Of a stretch of 64,000 bases of DNA, positions 51,828-60,447 are shown one piece after another. Position numbers and translations under genes: made by a program. The stretch comes from Ramlibacter sp. Leaf400 (lineage in GTDB: Bacteria > Pseudomonadota > Gammaproteobacteria > Burkholderiales > Burkholderiaceae_C). Each line of letters starts with the position of its first letter. Position 1 is the first letter of the stretch. The stretch covers positions 392,822 to 456,821 of the forward strand of contig NZ_LMQL01000009.1 in NCBI RefSeq assembly GCF_001424545.1. Reading direction: 5' to 3'. The notes beneath the pieces were generated by a model, which did not search any database, was not told where the DNA came from, and saw only the letters and a list, made by a program, of their open reading frames with translations.

Positions 51828-53440
51828 TGTCCGACCCCGAGCGCGCCACCCTCGAGCCGCCGCCGGTCAGCCCGCCCGTCACCGCGTTCGGCCCGCTAGG
51901 CAATCCGGTCTTCCGGATGCTCTGGTTCACCTGGTTCGCGGCCAACACCACGATGTGGATGAACGACGTCGCGGCCGCCTGGCTGATGACGTCGATCGCG
52001 CCTACGCCGCTGTGGGTGGCGCTGGTGCAGTCGGCCTCCACCCTGCCGGTCTTCTTCCTCGGCCTGCCCAGCGGTGCGCTGGCCGACATCCTGGACCGCC
52101 GCCGCTACTTCATGTTCACCCAGTTCTGGGTGGCCGGCACCGCCCTGGTGCTGTGCGCGATGATCCTGATGGACTGGCTCAGTCCCGGCCTGCTGCTGGC
52201 GCTGACTTTCGCCAACGGCGTGGGCCTGGCGATGCGCTGGCCGGTGTTCGCGGCCATCATCCCGGAGGTGGTTTCGCGGCCGCAGCTGCCGCAGGCGCTG
52301 GCGCTCAACGGCGTGGCGATGAACGGCTCGCGCATCATCGGCCCGCTGGTGGCCGGCGCCATCATCGCCAGCGCCGGCAGCGCCTGGGTGTTCGTGCTCA
52401 ACGCCGTGGTGTCGGTGATCGCCGGCGTCATCATCATGCGCTGGCGGCGCGAGCACAAGGAGAGCCCGCTGGGCCGCGAACGCCTGGCCAGCGCCATGCG
52501 GGTGGGCGTGCAGTTCGTGCGCCAGTCCAGCCGCATGCGGGGCATCCTGCTGCGCATCTCGGTGTTCTTCCTGCATTCGACCGCGCAGCTGGCCATGCTG
52601 CCGCTGGTCGCGCGCGGCCTGCCGGGCGGCTCGGCCGGCACGTTCACCGTGCTGCTGGCCTCCATGGGCGCCGGCGCCATCTTCGCGGCGCTCAACATGC
52701 CGCGCATCCGGGCCCGGCTGCCGCTGCAAAAGCTGGTGTTCCTGGGCACCGTGCTGCAGGCGCTGGGCACGCTGGCCGTGGCCTACGCGCCCAGCATCTG
52801 GTTCGCGGTGCCGGCCATGCTGGTGTCGGGCATGGCATGGATCACGGTGGCCAACTCGCTAACCGTGGCCGCGCAGATGGCCCTGCCCGACTGGGTGCGG
52901 GCGCGCGGCATGTCGATCTACCAGATGTGCCTGATGGGCTCCACCGCCGCCGGCGCGGCGTTCTGGGGCCAGGTCGCGACGTGGAGCAGCCTGCGCGACA
53001 GCCTCACGGTGGCCGCGTTCACCGGCGTGATCCTGATGTTCGTGGTGCAACGCCTGATGGCCGACCGCGGCACCGAGGAGGACCTGACGCCCTCGCACGT
53101 GATCAAGGTGCCGGACATCCCGGCGCCGGCGCGGTCGGGGCGCATCCAGCTGTGCATCGAGTACCTGATCGACCCGGCGCGGGAGAAGGAATTCCTGGCG
53201 GTGATGGAGGAGAGCCGGCGCAGCCGTCTGGCGCAGGGGGCTCTGGGCTGGCAGTTGCTGCACGACCTGTCGGAGCCGGGGCGCTACGTGGAGCAGATCA
53301 CGGACGAGTCGTGGATCGAGCACCTGCGGCGGTTCGACCGGATCACGGCGGCGGATGCGCAGGTGCGGGATCGGCGGCTGGGGTTCCATCTGGGGGAGGA
53401 GCCGCCTAAGGTGACGAGGTACGTGGTGGAGCGGGAGTAG
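51827..53440 (+). CDS. MFS exporter (EntS-like) with C-terminal ABM-like domain
   Basis: 537 residues. The membrane part (about 25-415) has 12 helices, with motif A-like SGALADILDRRR (about 82) and GVAMNGSRIIGPLVAGAII (about 163), like the DHA3 group that includes the enterobactin exporter EntS. The extra C-terminal part (about 440-537) reads LCIEYLIDPAREKEFLAVM through YVEQITDESWIEHLRRFDR, like a small dimeric alpha/beta-barrel (ABM/EthD-like) domain facing the cytoplasm. ATG overlaps the preceding stop by one base. Cargo unknown. Confidence 0.88.
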   Translation: MSDPERATLEPPPVSPPVTAFGPLGNPVFRMLWFTWFAANTTMWMNDVAAAWLMTSIAPTPLWVALVQSASTLPVFFLGLPSGALADILDRRRYFMFTQFWVAGTALVLCAMILMDWLSPGLLLALTFANGVGLAMRWPVFAAIIPEVVSRPQLPQALALNGVAMNGSRIIGPLVAGAIIASAGSAWVFVLNAVVSVIAGVIIMRWRREHKESPLGRERLASAMRVGVQFVRQSSRMRGILLRISVFFLHSTAQLAMLPLVARGLPGGSAGTFTVLLASMGAGAIFAALNMPRIRARLPLQKLVFLGTVLQALGTLAVAYAPSIWFAVPAMLVSGMAWITVANSLTVAAQMALPDWVRARGMSIYQMCLMGSTAAGAAFWGQVATWSSLRDSLTVAAFTGVILMFVVQRLMADRGTEEDLTPSHVIKVPDIPAPARSGRIQLCIEYLIDPAREKEFLAVMEESRRSRLAQGALGWQLLHDLSEPGRYVEQITDESWIEHLRRFDRITAADAQVRDRRLGFHLGEEPPKVTRYVVERE

Positions 53441-53479
53441 GTTCCTTTGGGTCGCTGCTCAATTGGGCAGTGCGCCCGC

Positions 53480-53712
53480 GCGGCAGGCGGTGCCTGGCCC
53501 GGGCTCATGGTGGGCCGGTCGCTCGCTGCACTCGCAACTCGCAGGGCATTCCGCGGCCCGGCCTGCGCGGCAGAACTCGCTGCGCGCTGCTTCGCACCGC
53601 TCCGCTCAGACAGCTGCCGCGAGTCAGTAAGCTCGCCTTCGGCTCGCAACGGCCGGGCCGCGGAAAGCCCGGCTCGTCCCACAAATCGCCCGGGCCAGGC
53701 ACCGCCTGCCGC
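53480..53712. repeat. 233-bp palindromic, MITE-like element
   Basis: Perfect 25-bp terminal inverted repeats at 53480-53504 and 53688-53712 (starting GCGGCAGGCGGTGCCTGG). Inside, a second perfect 15-bp pair (TTCCGCGGCCCGGCC / GGCCGGGCCGCGGAA) is nested at about 53549-53563 and 53650-53664. No coding capacity. No obvious target-site duplication flanks it. Confidence 0.75.
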
Positions 53713-53806
53713 GTGGGAGCAGGGTGGGGGTGCGGGCAGGAAACCCTCAGCGCTGCGCTGCTCGCCTCGTCACCGCCATTCGCTTTTCTTCGCCACCGTC
53801 ATCCCC
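53708..53806 (-). repeat. long dispersed repeat, right inverted copy
   Basis: Starts GCCGCGTGGGAGCAGGG and ends with TTCGCCACCGTCATCCCC. It is the reverse complement of 43741-43838 apart from a few changes. It overlaps the end of the MITE-like element and runs into the REP-like element. Confidence 0.8.
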
Positions 53807-53883
53807 GCGAAGGCGGGGATCCAGGGCTTCCGGCAGTCCGCTGAAGGCGGACGCACTGGATTCCCGCCTCCGCGGGAATGACG
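53797..53883. repeat. REP-like palindromic element (copy 3)
   Basis: Inverted repeat from CGTCATCCCCGCGAAGG to CCTCCGCGGGAATGACG, with the inner palindrome TCCGCTGAAGGCGGA also present in the 43.6-kb copy. Full length, like 43575-43662. Confidence 0.85.
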
Positions 53884-53929
53884 GGGGCCTATCAGGAGCC
53901 CTGCCTGGTCAGCCACCGCTGTTTCCAGC

Positions 53930-54267
53930 GGCAGGGGGTCCCCGGCGGGGGGCGATTTCTGTGCCGAGCGTCGCGCAGTGGTGCGGGCCCTGCGAGCCCG
54001 CGGCAAGCGGGCGCAGCTCGTCGATGGCGATTTCTGTGCCGAGCGTCGCGCAGTGGTGCGGGCCCTGCGAGCCCGCGGCAAGCGGGCGCAGCTCGTCGAT
54101 CAACCACTGACTCGCGGAAACTGTCTGAACGGAGCGCTGCATCGCAGCCCGCAGTGAATTTTTCCGCGAGGGCCCGCACCACTCAAGCGACGCGCGCAGC
54201 ACTGCGAGCGCCAGCGAAGCAGGCGAAGAGGCACAGCATGAGCCCCCCGCCGGGGACCCCCTGCCGC
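53930..54267. repeat. GC-rich inverted repeat, expanded form
   Basis: Left arm 53930-53963 and right arm 54228-54267 share GGCAGGGGGTCCCCGGCGG in inverse orientation, with arm-specific inner ends as in 43407-43487. The 265-bp interior holds the 75-bp tandem repeat and remnants resembling its reverse complement (GGGCCCGCACCACT). Confidence 0.75.
53951..54100. repeat. 75-bp perfect tandem duplication
   Basis: 53951-54025 and 54026-54100 are identical as read, each beginning GGCGATTTCTGTGCCGAG and ending GCGCAGCTCGTCGAT. The unit is a multiple of three, which explains repeated peptides in shadow frames, but no gene is supported. Confidence 0.9.
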
Positions 54268-54314
54268 AGGCAACGAACAGAAATGAGCCCCTGCCCAGAA
54301 AAGCCGCAAAAAAC

Positions 54315-54944
54315 TCAGGCCTTCTTCGCCCCCAACCGCGACTCCGTCCCCTTCAGCAGCCTCTTGACGTTCTCCCGATGCCGCCAGGCCAGCAGCCCCG
54401 CCATCACGAACAGCGCCATCACCACCGGCGTCTCCGCGTACCACTGGATCCGGTCCCCCAGCAGGAAATACACCGGCGCGAACACCGCAGCCACCAGTGA
54501 CGCCAGCGACGAATAGCGGAAGAAGAACGCGATGATCAGCCACGTGATGCCGGTCGCGATCCCCAGCAGCCAGTGGATGCCGAACACCGCGCCGATGAAC
54601 GTGGCCACGCCCTTGCCGCCCTGGAAGCGGAAGAACACGGGATAGAGATGCCCGAGGAAGGCCCCCAGCGCCACCAGGGCCACGGTGCCGTCCTCCAGCC
54701 CCCAGCGCTTGCCGTACAGGCGCACCAGCAGCACCGGCACCAGCCCCTTGCAGGCGTCCAGCAGCAGCGTGACGATCGCGGCGGCCTTGCTTCCGGAGCG
54801 CAGCACGTTGGTCGCACCGGGGTTCTTGCTGCCGAAGGTGCGCGGGTCCGACAGGCCCATGGCGCGGCTGACGATGACGGCGAAGGCGAGCGAGCCGACC
54901 AGGTAGGCGGCGATCGCGGCGAGGGCGGGGTAGAGGGTGTGCAT
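54315..54944 (-). CDS. plsY: acyl-phosphate glycerol-3-phosphate acyltransferase
   Basis: 209 residues with five or more membrane helices. It transfers acyl from acyl-phosphate to glycerol-3-phosphate, the first step of phospholipid synthesis. The three conserved PlsY motifs are present: GSKNPGATNVLR (about 38), GHLYPVFFRFQGGKGVAT (about 98) and a C-terminal AWRHRENVKRLLKGTE (about 187). Last gene in a leftward run with ybaK (28 bp gap) and murA. ATG 54944. Confidence 0.95.
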   Translation of the reverse strand: MHTLYPALAAIAAYLVGSLAFAVIVSRAMGLSDPRTFGSKNPGATNVLRSGSKAAAIVTLLLDACKGLVPVLLVRLYGKRWGLEDGTVALVALGAFLGHLYPVFFRFQGGKGVATFIGAVFGIHWLLGIATGITWLIIAFFFRYSSLASLVAAVFAPVYFLLGDRIQWYAETPVVMALFVMAGLLAWRHRENVKRLLKGTESRLGAKKA

Positions 54945-54972
54945 CGGGCGCCGATTCTGCCTCTTCCGCGGA

Positions 54973-55464
54973 TCAGTCGGCCAAGGCGCAGCGCACCGGC
55001 TTGGCCCCGAGCAGCCGCACGCAAACCTGCGGATCGATGCCCACCAGGTAGCCGCGGCGCCCGCCGTTGATCGCGATCTTCGGCAGGCCGAGGATGGTCT
55101 CCTCGATGTAGACCGGCATCTGCCGGCGCGTGCCGAAGGGCGAGGTGCCGCCCACCAGGTAGCCGCTGTGGCGGTTGGCCACTTCGGGCTTGCAGGGCTC
55201 GACCGACTTGGCGCCGATCTGGCGCGCCAGGTTCTTGGTGGAGACCTTGCGGTTGCCGTGCATCAGCACCACCAGCGGCCGCGCCTTCTCGTCCTCCATC
55301 ACCAGCGTCTTAACCACGGTGAACGGATCGACCCCGAGCACCTGCGCGCTGTGCTCGGCGCCGCCGTGCTCCAGGTACTCGTAGGGATGCTCGGTGAACG
55401 GCACCCCGTTCGCGCGGAGCAGGGCCGTGGCCGGGGTTTCGCTGACGTGGTCCTTGCGGCCCAT
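54973..55464 (-). CDS. ybaK: YbaK-type aminoacyl-tRNA deacylase
   Basis: 163 residues. YbaK/ProX-like domain with HPYEYLEHGG near the N-terminus, the catalytic Lys in FTVVKTLVMED (about 50), and the loop GYLVGGTSPFGTRRQMPVYIEE (about 105). It hydrolyses mischarged Cys-tRNA(Pro) and related species. ATG 55464 has GAGG 6 bases upstream and lies 8 bp after the murA stop, so the two are co-transcribed. Confidence 0.92.
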   Translation of the reverse strand: MGRKDHVSETPATALLRANGVPFTEHPYEYLEHGGAEHSAQVLGVDPFTVVKTLVMEDEKARPLVVLMHGNRKVSTKNLARQIGAKSVEPCKPEVANRHSGYLVGGTSPFGTRRQMPVYIEETILGLPKIAINGGRRGYLVGIDPQVCVRLLGAKPVRCALAD

Positions 55465-55472
55465 GGGGAACC

Positions 55473-56777
55473 TCAGTCGCCCTCCACCCACTCCACGTGC
55501 GCGCCCAGCCGGCGGATGTTCTCGGCGAAACCGGGATGGGCGCGGCGCACGGGCGCGGCGTTGTGGATCACGCTGCGGCCGGGGATGGCGGCCGCCACCA
55601 TCAGCAGCGCGATGGCCACGCGGATGATGTAGGGGCTGTCCACCTCCGCCGGCGCCAGCGGCTTGCCGCCGAAGGTGATCACGCGGTGCGGGTCGGCCAT
55701 CACGGTGTGGGCGCCGAACTTGGACAGCTCGCTGGTCCAGCCCATGGCGCCTTCGTACACCTTGTTCCAGTACATCATGCTGCCCTCGGCCCGCACGCCC
55801 AGGGCGACGAAGATGGGCAGCAGGTCGACCGGCAGGTAGGGCCAGGGCGCGGCCTCGACCTTCTGCAGGATGTTGCGGGTGAAGGGCTCGCGCACGCGCA
55901 GCCGCCCCTCGGGCAGGCGGGCGCGCGACCAGCCGCCCTCGTGCGTGACCTCCACGCCGAACTTGGCGAAGGTGCGGTCGATCAGCGGGAACTGCTCGGG
56001 CGCGGAGTTGCGCACTTCCACGCTGCCGCCCGTGATGGCGCCCAGGGCCAGGAAGGTCACGGCCTCGTGGAAGTCCTCGGTGAAGCGGAACTCGCCGCCC
56101 CCCAGGCGCTGCACGCCTTCGACGGTGAGGCGGCTGGTGCCCACGCCCTCGATTCGCGCGCCCAGGAGGCGCATGAAGGCGCAGAACTCCTGCACGTGCG
56201 GCTCGCTGGCCGCGTTGTTCAGCGTGCTGGTGCCACCGGCCAGGGCGGCGCAGAGCACGAAGTTCTCGGTCGTGGTGACGCTCGCGTAATCGGTCCAGTG
56301 GTCGTTGGCGCGCAGGGCGCCGGAGGCATGCAGCAGCAGCGCTTCGCGGGTGCGCTCCACGCGGGCGCCGAAGCGCTCCATCACCTCCACGTGGGGATCG
56401 ATCTCGCGCACGCCCAGCGTGCAGCCCTGCACGTCGTTCTCCACCTTGGCGACGCCGAAACGGGACAGCAGCCCGGGCACCAGCATGATGGACGAGCGCA
56501 TCTCCTGCGGCAGGTGGTGGCGCTGGGGATCGAACTGCGTGTCGGCGTGGTGCACGTCGAGAACGCCATTCGCGAAGTCCACCTCCACCCGGCTGCCGAG
56601 CTGGCGGAAGACGTCCAGGATCTTGCGCACGTCGGTGATGTCGGTGATGCCCAGCAGGCGCACCGGCTCGCGCGTGAGCAGCGTGGCGCACAGGATGGGC
56701 AGCACCGCGTTCTTGTTGGCGGACGGAACGATCCGGCCGGCGAGCGGCGTGCCGCCATGGACGATGAGGTTGGCCAT
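55473..56777 (-). CDS. murA: UDP-N-acetylglucosamine 1-carboxyvinyltransferase, divergent form
   Basis: 434 residues in two inside-out barrel domains. It transfers enolpyruvate from PEP to UDP-GlcNAc. The active-site Lys-Asn pair is in PSANKNAVLPILCATLL (about 21), the catalytic Cys in VQGCTLGVREIDPHVE (about 117), and the C-terminal DSPYIIRVAIALLMVAAA is family-like. The Cys loop reads QGCTLG and the following DPHVEV departs from the usual DLHI, so this may be a second MurA paralogue. The gene lies 13 bp after the aldo/keto reductase. Confidence 0.88.
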   Translation of the reverse strand: MANLIVHGGTPLAGRIVPSANKNAVLPILCATLLTREPVRLLGITDITDVRKILDVFRQLGSRVEVDFANGVLDVHHADTQFDPQRHHLPQEMRSSIMLVPGLLSRFGVAKVENDVQGCTLGVREIDPHVEVMERFGARVERTREALLLHASGALRANDHWTDYASVTTTENFVLCAALAGGTSTLNNAASEPHVQEFCAFMRLLGARIEGVGTSRLTVEGVQRLGGGEFRFTEDFHEAVTFLALGAITGGSVEVRNSAPEQFPLIDRTFAKFGVEVTHEGGWSRARLPEGRLRVREPFTRNILQKVEAAPWPYLPVDLLPIFVALGVRAEGSMMYWNKVYEGAMGWTSELSKFGAHTVMADPHRVITFGGKPLAPAEVDSPYIIRVAIALLMVAAAIPGRSVIHNAAPVRRAHPGFAENIRRLGAHVEWVEGD

Positions 56778-56790
56778 GAGGCAATCCGGG

Positions 56791-57852
56791 TCAGACCGCC
56801 GGGTCCCGCAGCTCCCAGCGGAGGCGGTCTATCTCGGCCAGCACTTCGGGCGCCAGCGTCGTGCCCCAGGCGTCGATGTCCTCGTCCAGCTGCGCCAGCG
56901 AGGTCACGCCGATGATGGTGCTGGCCACCTGCCACTTGGTGTAGCAGAAGGCCAGCGCCAGACGGGCGGGCGTGAGGCCGTGCTCGCGCGCCAGCGCGTT
57001 GTAGCGCCGCGCCGCGGCCAGCGCATCGGCGCGGCCCCAGCGGCCCTGCCGCACGGACTCGAACTTCGCCAGGCGCCCTTCGGCCGGCGCCTGGTCGCCC
57101 TCCGCGCCGCCCGCGTCGTACTTGCCGGTGAGCAGGCCGAAGCCGAGCGGCGAGTACGCGAGCAGCGACACGCCCAGGCGGTACAGGCTTTCATCGAGGC
57201 CGTTCTCGACGGTGCGGTTGAGCAGGCAGTACGGGTTCTGCACTGTCGCCGGCCGCGGCAGGCCGTGCAGCTCGGCCAGCCGCACGAACTCATGCAGGCC
57301 GTAGGGCGTCTCGTTGGAAAGGCCGATGTGGCGCACCTTGCCCTGCTGCACCAGCTTCCCCAGCGTCTCGAGCTGCTCGTGGATCGACGTCTTGGTCCGT
57401 TCCTTGGCAGGGTCGAAGTACATCGCACCGAAGGCCGGCACGTTGCGCTCGGGCCAGTGGATCTGGTAGAGATCGATCGTGTCGGTCTGCAGGCGCTTGA
57501 GCGAGCCCTCGCAGGAGGCCACGATGTCGGCCGCCGTCATGCCCGCGCCTTCGCGCACCCAGGGCATGCCGCGCGAGGGACCGGCCACCTTGGTGGCCAC
57601 CACCAGCTGGCTGCGCACCGAGGGGCGCTTGCGCAGCCAACGGCCGATGATGGCTTCGGTGGCGCCGTAGGTTTCCTTGCGGGCCGGCACCGAGTACATC
57701 TCCGCGGTGTCGAGGAAGTTGATGCCGCGCTCGACCGCGCGATCGAGGATGGCATGGGCCCGGTCTTCGGCGACCTGCTCGCCGAATGTCATGGTGCCGA
57801 GGCAGACCGGGGTGACGCGCAAGTCGCTGGCGCCGAGCGCCACGAGGTTCAT
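56791..57852 (-). CDS. aldo/keto reductase, Tas-like
   Basis: 353 residues from ATG 57852 (ATG 57861 is an alternative, three residues longer). Family features: GTMTFGEQVAEDRAHAILDRAVERGINFLDTAEMY with the catalytic Asp and Tyr (about 20-55), the Lys in VVATKVAGPS, the His in YQIHWPER and the C-terminal NADPH loop around ASTIIGVTSLAQLDEDI. It is a soluble NADPH-dependent reductase of the Tas/YajO type with wide carbonyl specificity. It begins the leftward run to murA, ybaK and plsY; no functional link is obvious. Confidence 0.92.
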   Translation of the reverse strand: MNLVALGASDLRVTPVCLGTMTFGEQVAEDRAHAILDRAVERGINFLDTAEMYSVPARKETYGATEAIIGRWLRKRPSVRSQLVVATKVAGPSRGMPWVREGAGMTAADIVASCEGSLKRLQTDTIDLYQIHWPERNVPAFGAMYFDPAKERTKTSIHEQLETLGKLVQQGKVRHIGLSNETPYGLHEFVRLAELHGLPRPATVQNPYCLLNRTVENGLDESLYRLGVSLLAYSPLGFGLLTGKYDAGGAEGDQAPAEGRLAKFESVRQGRWGRADALAAARRYNALAREHGLTPARLALAFCYTKWQVASTIIGVTSLAQLDEDIDAWGTTLAPEVLAEIDRLRWELRDPAV

Positions 57853-57949
57853 GGATGACATGGAACAGGCAATGAGGCGGACAAGCGCCGGAAAAGGGAG
57901 CTGCGCAGAATAAACCAACTCCCCTCCTGCCCCGCTCCACGACCCCGCC

Positions 57950-58687
57950 ATGCCCGAAGGCCCCTCGCTCGTCATCCTGCGCGACAAGGCCTGTGTATTC
58001 GAGGGCCGCCGCATCCTGCGGGTGGAAGGCAACAGCAAGCTCGACCAGGACCGGCTGCGCGGCCGCGTGGTGCGCGCGGTGCGCACCTGGGGCAAACACT
58101 TCCTGCTGGAGACCGCCAACGTCTCGCTGCGCATCCACCTGCTGATGTTCGGCAGCTGGTGCATCGACGAGCGCAAGCCCGACAAGCCGCTGCGCCTGGG
58201 CCTGGGCTTTGCCGGCGGGCGCGAGCTCAACTTCTACAGCTGCGCGGCGCGGCTGGTGGACGAGCCGCTGGACCTGCTGTACGACTGGAGCGCGGACGTG
58301 ATGTCCGACGCGTGGGACCCGAAGCTCGCGCGCAGGCGCCTGCTGCTGCACCCCGACACCCTGGTGTGCGACGCGCTGCTGGACCAGTCGGTTTTCTCGG
58401 GCGTGGGCAACATCATCAAGAACGAGGTGCTGTTCCGCATCCGCGTGCACCCGCTCTCTCGCATCGGCGCGCTGCCGCCGGCGCGGTTGCGCGAGCTGGT
58501 CAAGCAGGCCAGGCAGTACAGCTTCGACTTCCTCGAATGGAAGAAGGCCTACGTGCTGCGCAAGCACTGGCTCGCGCACACCAGGCGCACCTGCCCGCGC
58601 TGCGAGATCCCCTTCCACAAGGGGCACCTGGGCACGACGCAGCGCCGCAGCTTCTGGTGCGAGGGCTGCCAGGTCCTCTACGACTGA
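57950..58687 (+). CDS. nei: Fpg/Nei-family DNA glycosylase/AP lyase (endonuclease VIII-like)
   Basis: 245 residues, starting MPEGPSL, which after Met removal exposes the catalytic Pro-Glu. The helix-two-turn-helix is at LLDQSVFSGVGNIIKNEVLFRIRVHPLS (about 145) and a C-terminal zinc finger at CPRCEIPFHKGHLGTTQRR followed by CEGC (about 213-240). It removes oxidised pyrimidines and nicks the abasic site. Ends 10 bases inside the convergent acyl-CoA synthetase gene. The N-terminal PEGPSL and overall form favour Nei over MutM. Confidence 0.9.
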   Translation: MPEGPSLVILRDKACVFEGRRILRVEGNSKLDQDRLRGRVVRAVRTWGKHFLLETANVSLRIHLLMFGSWCIDERKPDKPLRLGLGFAGGRELNFYSCAARLVDEPLDLLYDWSADVMSDAWDPKLARRRLLLHPDTLVCDALLDQSVFSGVGNIIKNEVLFRIRVHPLSRIGALPPARLRELVKQARQYSFDFLEWKKAYVLRKHWLAHTRRTCPRCEIPFHKGHLGTTQRRSFWCEGCQVLYD

Positions 58688-60447
58688 AGCGCCCGCGCGC
58701 GCTCTTCCTCCTGCAGCCGCAGCACGCGGCGCTGCACCTTGCCGGTGGTGGTCATGGGCAGCGCCTCGATGAACTCGATCTCCTTGGGGTACTCGTAGGG
58801 CGCGAGCTTGCCGCGCACGTGCTGCTGCAGCTCGGCCACCAGCGCGTCGCCGCCCGCATGCCCCGGCGCCAGCACCACGTAGGCCTTGACCAGCGCGCCG
58901 CGCTCGGCATCGGGCTTGGGCACCACGGCGGCATTGGCCACGGCGGGGTGCTTGACCAGGCAGTTCTCGATCTCGCTCGGCCCGATGCGGTAGCCGGCGG
59001 CCTTGAACACGTCGTCGGCGCGGCCCTGGTACCAGAGGTAGCCGTCCTCGTCGCGCGTGGCCAGGTCGCCGGTGCGGCACCAGTCGCCGGTGTATTTGCG
59101 CCGCGTGGCGCCGTCGTTGCGCCAGTAGCCCAGGAAGAAGATCGGGTCCGGGTCGCCGTGCACGTCGAAGCGGTTCACCGCGACGTCGCCCGGCACGCCC
59201 GCCGGGCATTCGTTGCCGTCGTCGTCGATCACCGCCACGCGGTGGCCCGGGTACGGTCGGCCCATGCTGCCGGCCCGCGCGGGCCAGCCCGCGCCCCCCT
59301 CGGTGCGGCCGTTCATGCTGCAGTTGCCGACGACGTAGTTGATCTCGGTCTGGCCGAACATCTCGTTGACCACCACGCCGAGCTGGTCGCGGCAGTAGGC
59401 GAAGACGGCATCGCCCACCGCCTCGCCCGCGCTCATGATGGCCTGCAGCTTCAATCGGTAGTGGCGGCCGGGCTCGGGGACGGCCTTCATCATGGCCTTG
59501 AGCGCGGTGGGGAACAGGAAGCTGTGGGTGACGCCATGTTCCTGCATCAGCGCGAAGGCGACCTCGGGGCCGAAGCGGCCGTTGAAGGCGACGATGGGCC
59601 GGCCGAAATAGAGCGAGGGCAGCAGCGCGTCCATCAGGCCGCCGGTCCAGGCCCAGTCGGCGGGCGACCAGAACACGGCGTCCGAGCCCTGCCCTTCCAC
59701 GGCTCCCGGTCGCACCGACGCCGGGAAGCCGAACCAGTTCTGGCTGCACACGAAGCCCGGCAGGTTGCCGATCAGCGCGCGGTGCGGAATGAGCGCGCCC
59801 TTGGGCGGGCCGGTGGTGCCGCTGGTGTAGATCAGCACGGCGCCTTCGTCGGCCTTGGTCCTGGCGGCGGTGAACCTGGGCGAATGGCGGGCCAGTTCGA
59901 CGCCCCAGTCCAGGTCCGCCTGCAGCGCGGCCGCGCCGACACCGACCAGGGTGCGCAGCGAAGGGCAATCGGCGCGCACCGCCAGCAGGTTGGCGATGGA
60001 GCTCTCGTCGCAGATCGCGACCGCGGCCTCGCTGTCCTGCAAGCGGTACTCCAGCGCCTCGGGCCCGAACAGCATGGACAGCGGCATCGCCACCGCGCCC
60101 ATCTGGAAGATCGCCATGTAGGCGATGGCGGTCTCGAAGCGCTGCGGCATCACCAGCGCCACCCGGTCACCGCGGCGCACGCCCAGCGAGGCCAGCACGT
60201 TGGACAGGCGATCGGCCTGCGCCTGCAGCGCGGCGAAGGTGAGCACGGCCCCTTCCCGCTTCGCGCCGTGCTGGCGGATCGCGATGCGGTTGGCGCCATC
60301 GGGCGCCTGCGCCCAGCGGGTGCAGCACGCCTGCGCGATATTGAAACGCTCCGGCACCACCCAGCGGAACCCACCGTGCATGCGCGGCCAGTGGTCCCCG
60401 GGGTGCGGTCCGTGGACCGCCTTGTCGCTGCCTTGACTGACGGGCAT
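58678..60447 (-). CDS. acyl-CoA synthetase (AMP-forming, acetate/medium-chain type)
   Basis: 589 residues. P-loop-like motif VLIYTSGTTGPPKGALIPHRA (about 210), NEMFGQTEINYVVGN (about 365), GDWCRTGDLATRDEDGYLWYQGRADDVFKAAGYRIGP (about 470-505) and the C-terminal catalytic Lys in PMTTTGKVQRR. It activates a carboxylic acid to its CoA thioester. The W-containing SPADWAWTGGLMDALLP pocket resembles the acetyl/propionyl- or medium-chain acyl-CoA synthetase group. ATG 60447 is only 27 bp from the divergent hydrolase start, so both must share promoter space. Confidence 0.93.
   Translation of the reverse strand: MPVSQGSDKAVHGPHPGDHWPRMHGGFRWVVPERFNIAQACCTRWAQAPDGANRIAIRQHGAKREGAVLTFAALQAQADRLSNVLASLGVRRGDRVALVMPQRFETAIAYMAIFQMGAVAMPLSMLFGPEALEYRLQDSEAAVAICDESSIANLLAVRADCPSLRTLVGVGAAALQADLDWGVELARHSPRFTAARTKADEGAVLIYTSGTTGPPKGALIPHRALIGNLPGFVCSQNWFGFPASVRPGAVEGQGSDAVFWSPADWAWTGGLMDALLPSLYFGRPIVAFNGRFGPEVAFALMQEHGVTHSFLFPTALKAMMKAVPEPGRHYRLKLQAIMSAGEAVGDAVFAYCRDQLGVVVNEMFGQTEINYVVGNCSMNGRTEGGAGWPARAGSMGRPYPGHRVAVIDDDGNECPAGVPGDVAVNRFDVHGDPDPIFFLGYWRNDGATRRKYTGDWCRTGDLATRDEDGYLWYQGRADDVFKAAGYRIGPSEIENCLVKHPAVANAAVVPKPDAERGALVKAYVVLAPGHAGGDALVAELQQHVRGKLAPYEYPKEIEFIEALPMTTTGKVQRRVLRLQEEERARALQS

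Larger units (their letters stand above)
53441..54314. other. 874-bp repeat-rich gap without genes
   Basis: No gene is supported; short reading frames here fall on repeats. From left to right it contains a 233-bp palindromic segment, the inverted copy of the long dispersed repeat, a REP-like element, the left arm of a GC-rich inverted repeat, a 75-bp tandem duplication, an unassigned 120-bp stretch and the right arm. Confidence 0.75.

Noticed and set aside
54100..54543. Reading frames in the repeat-rich gap before plsY
   Set aside because: They run through inverted and tandem repeats and into plsY antisense, with no start signal or family resemblance.
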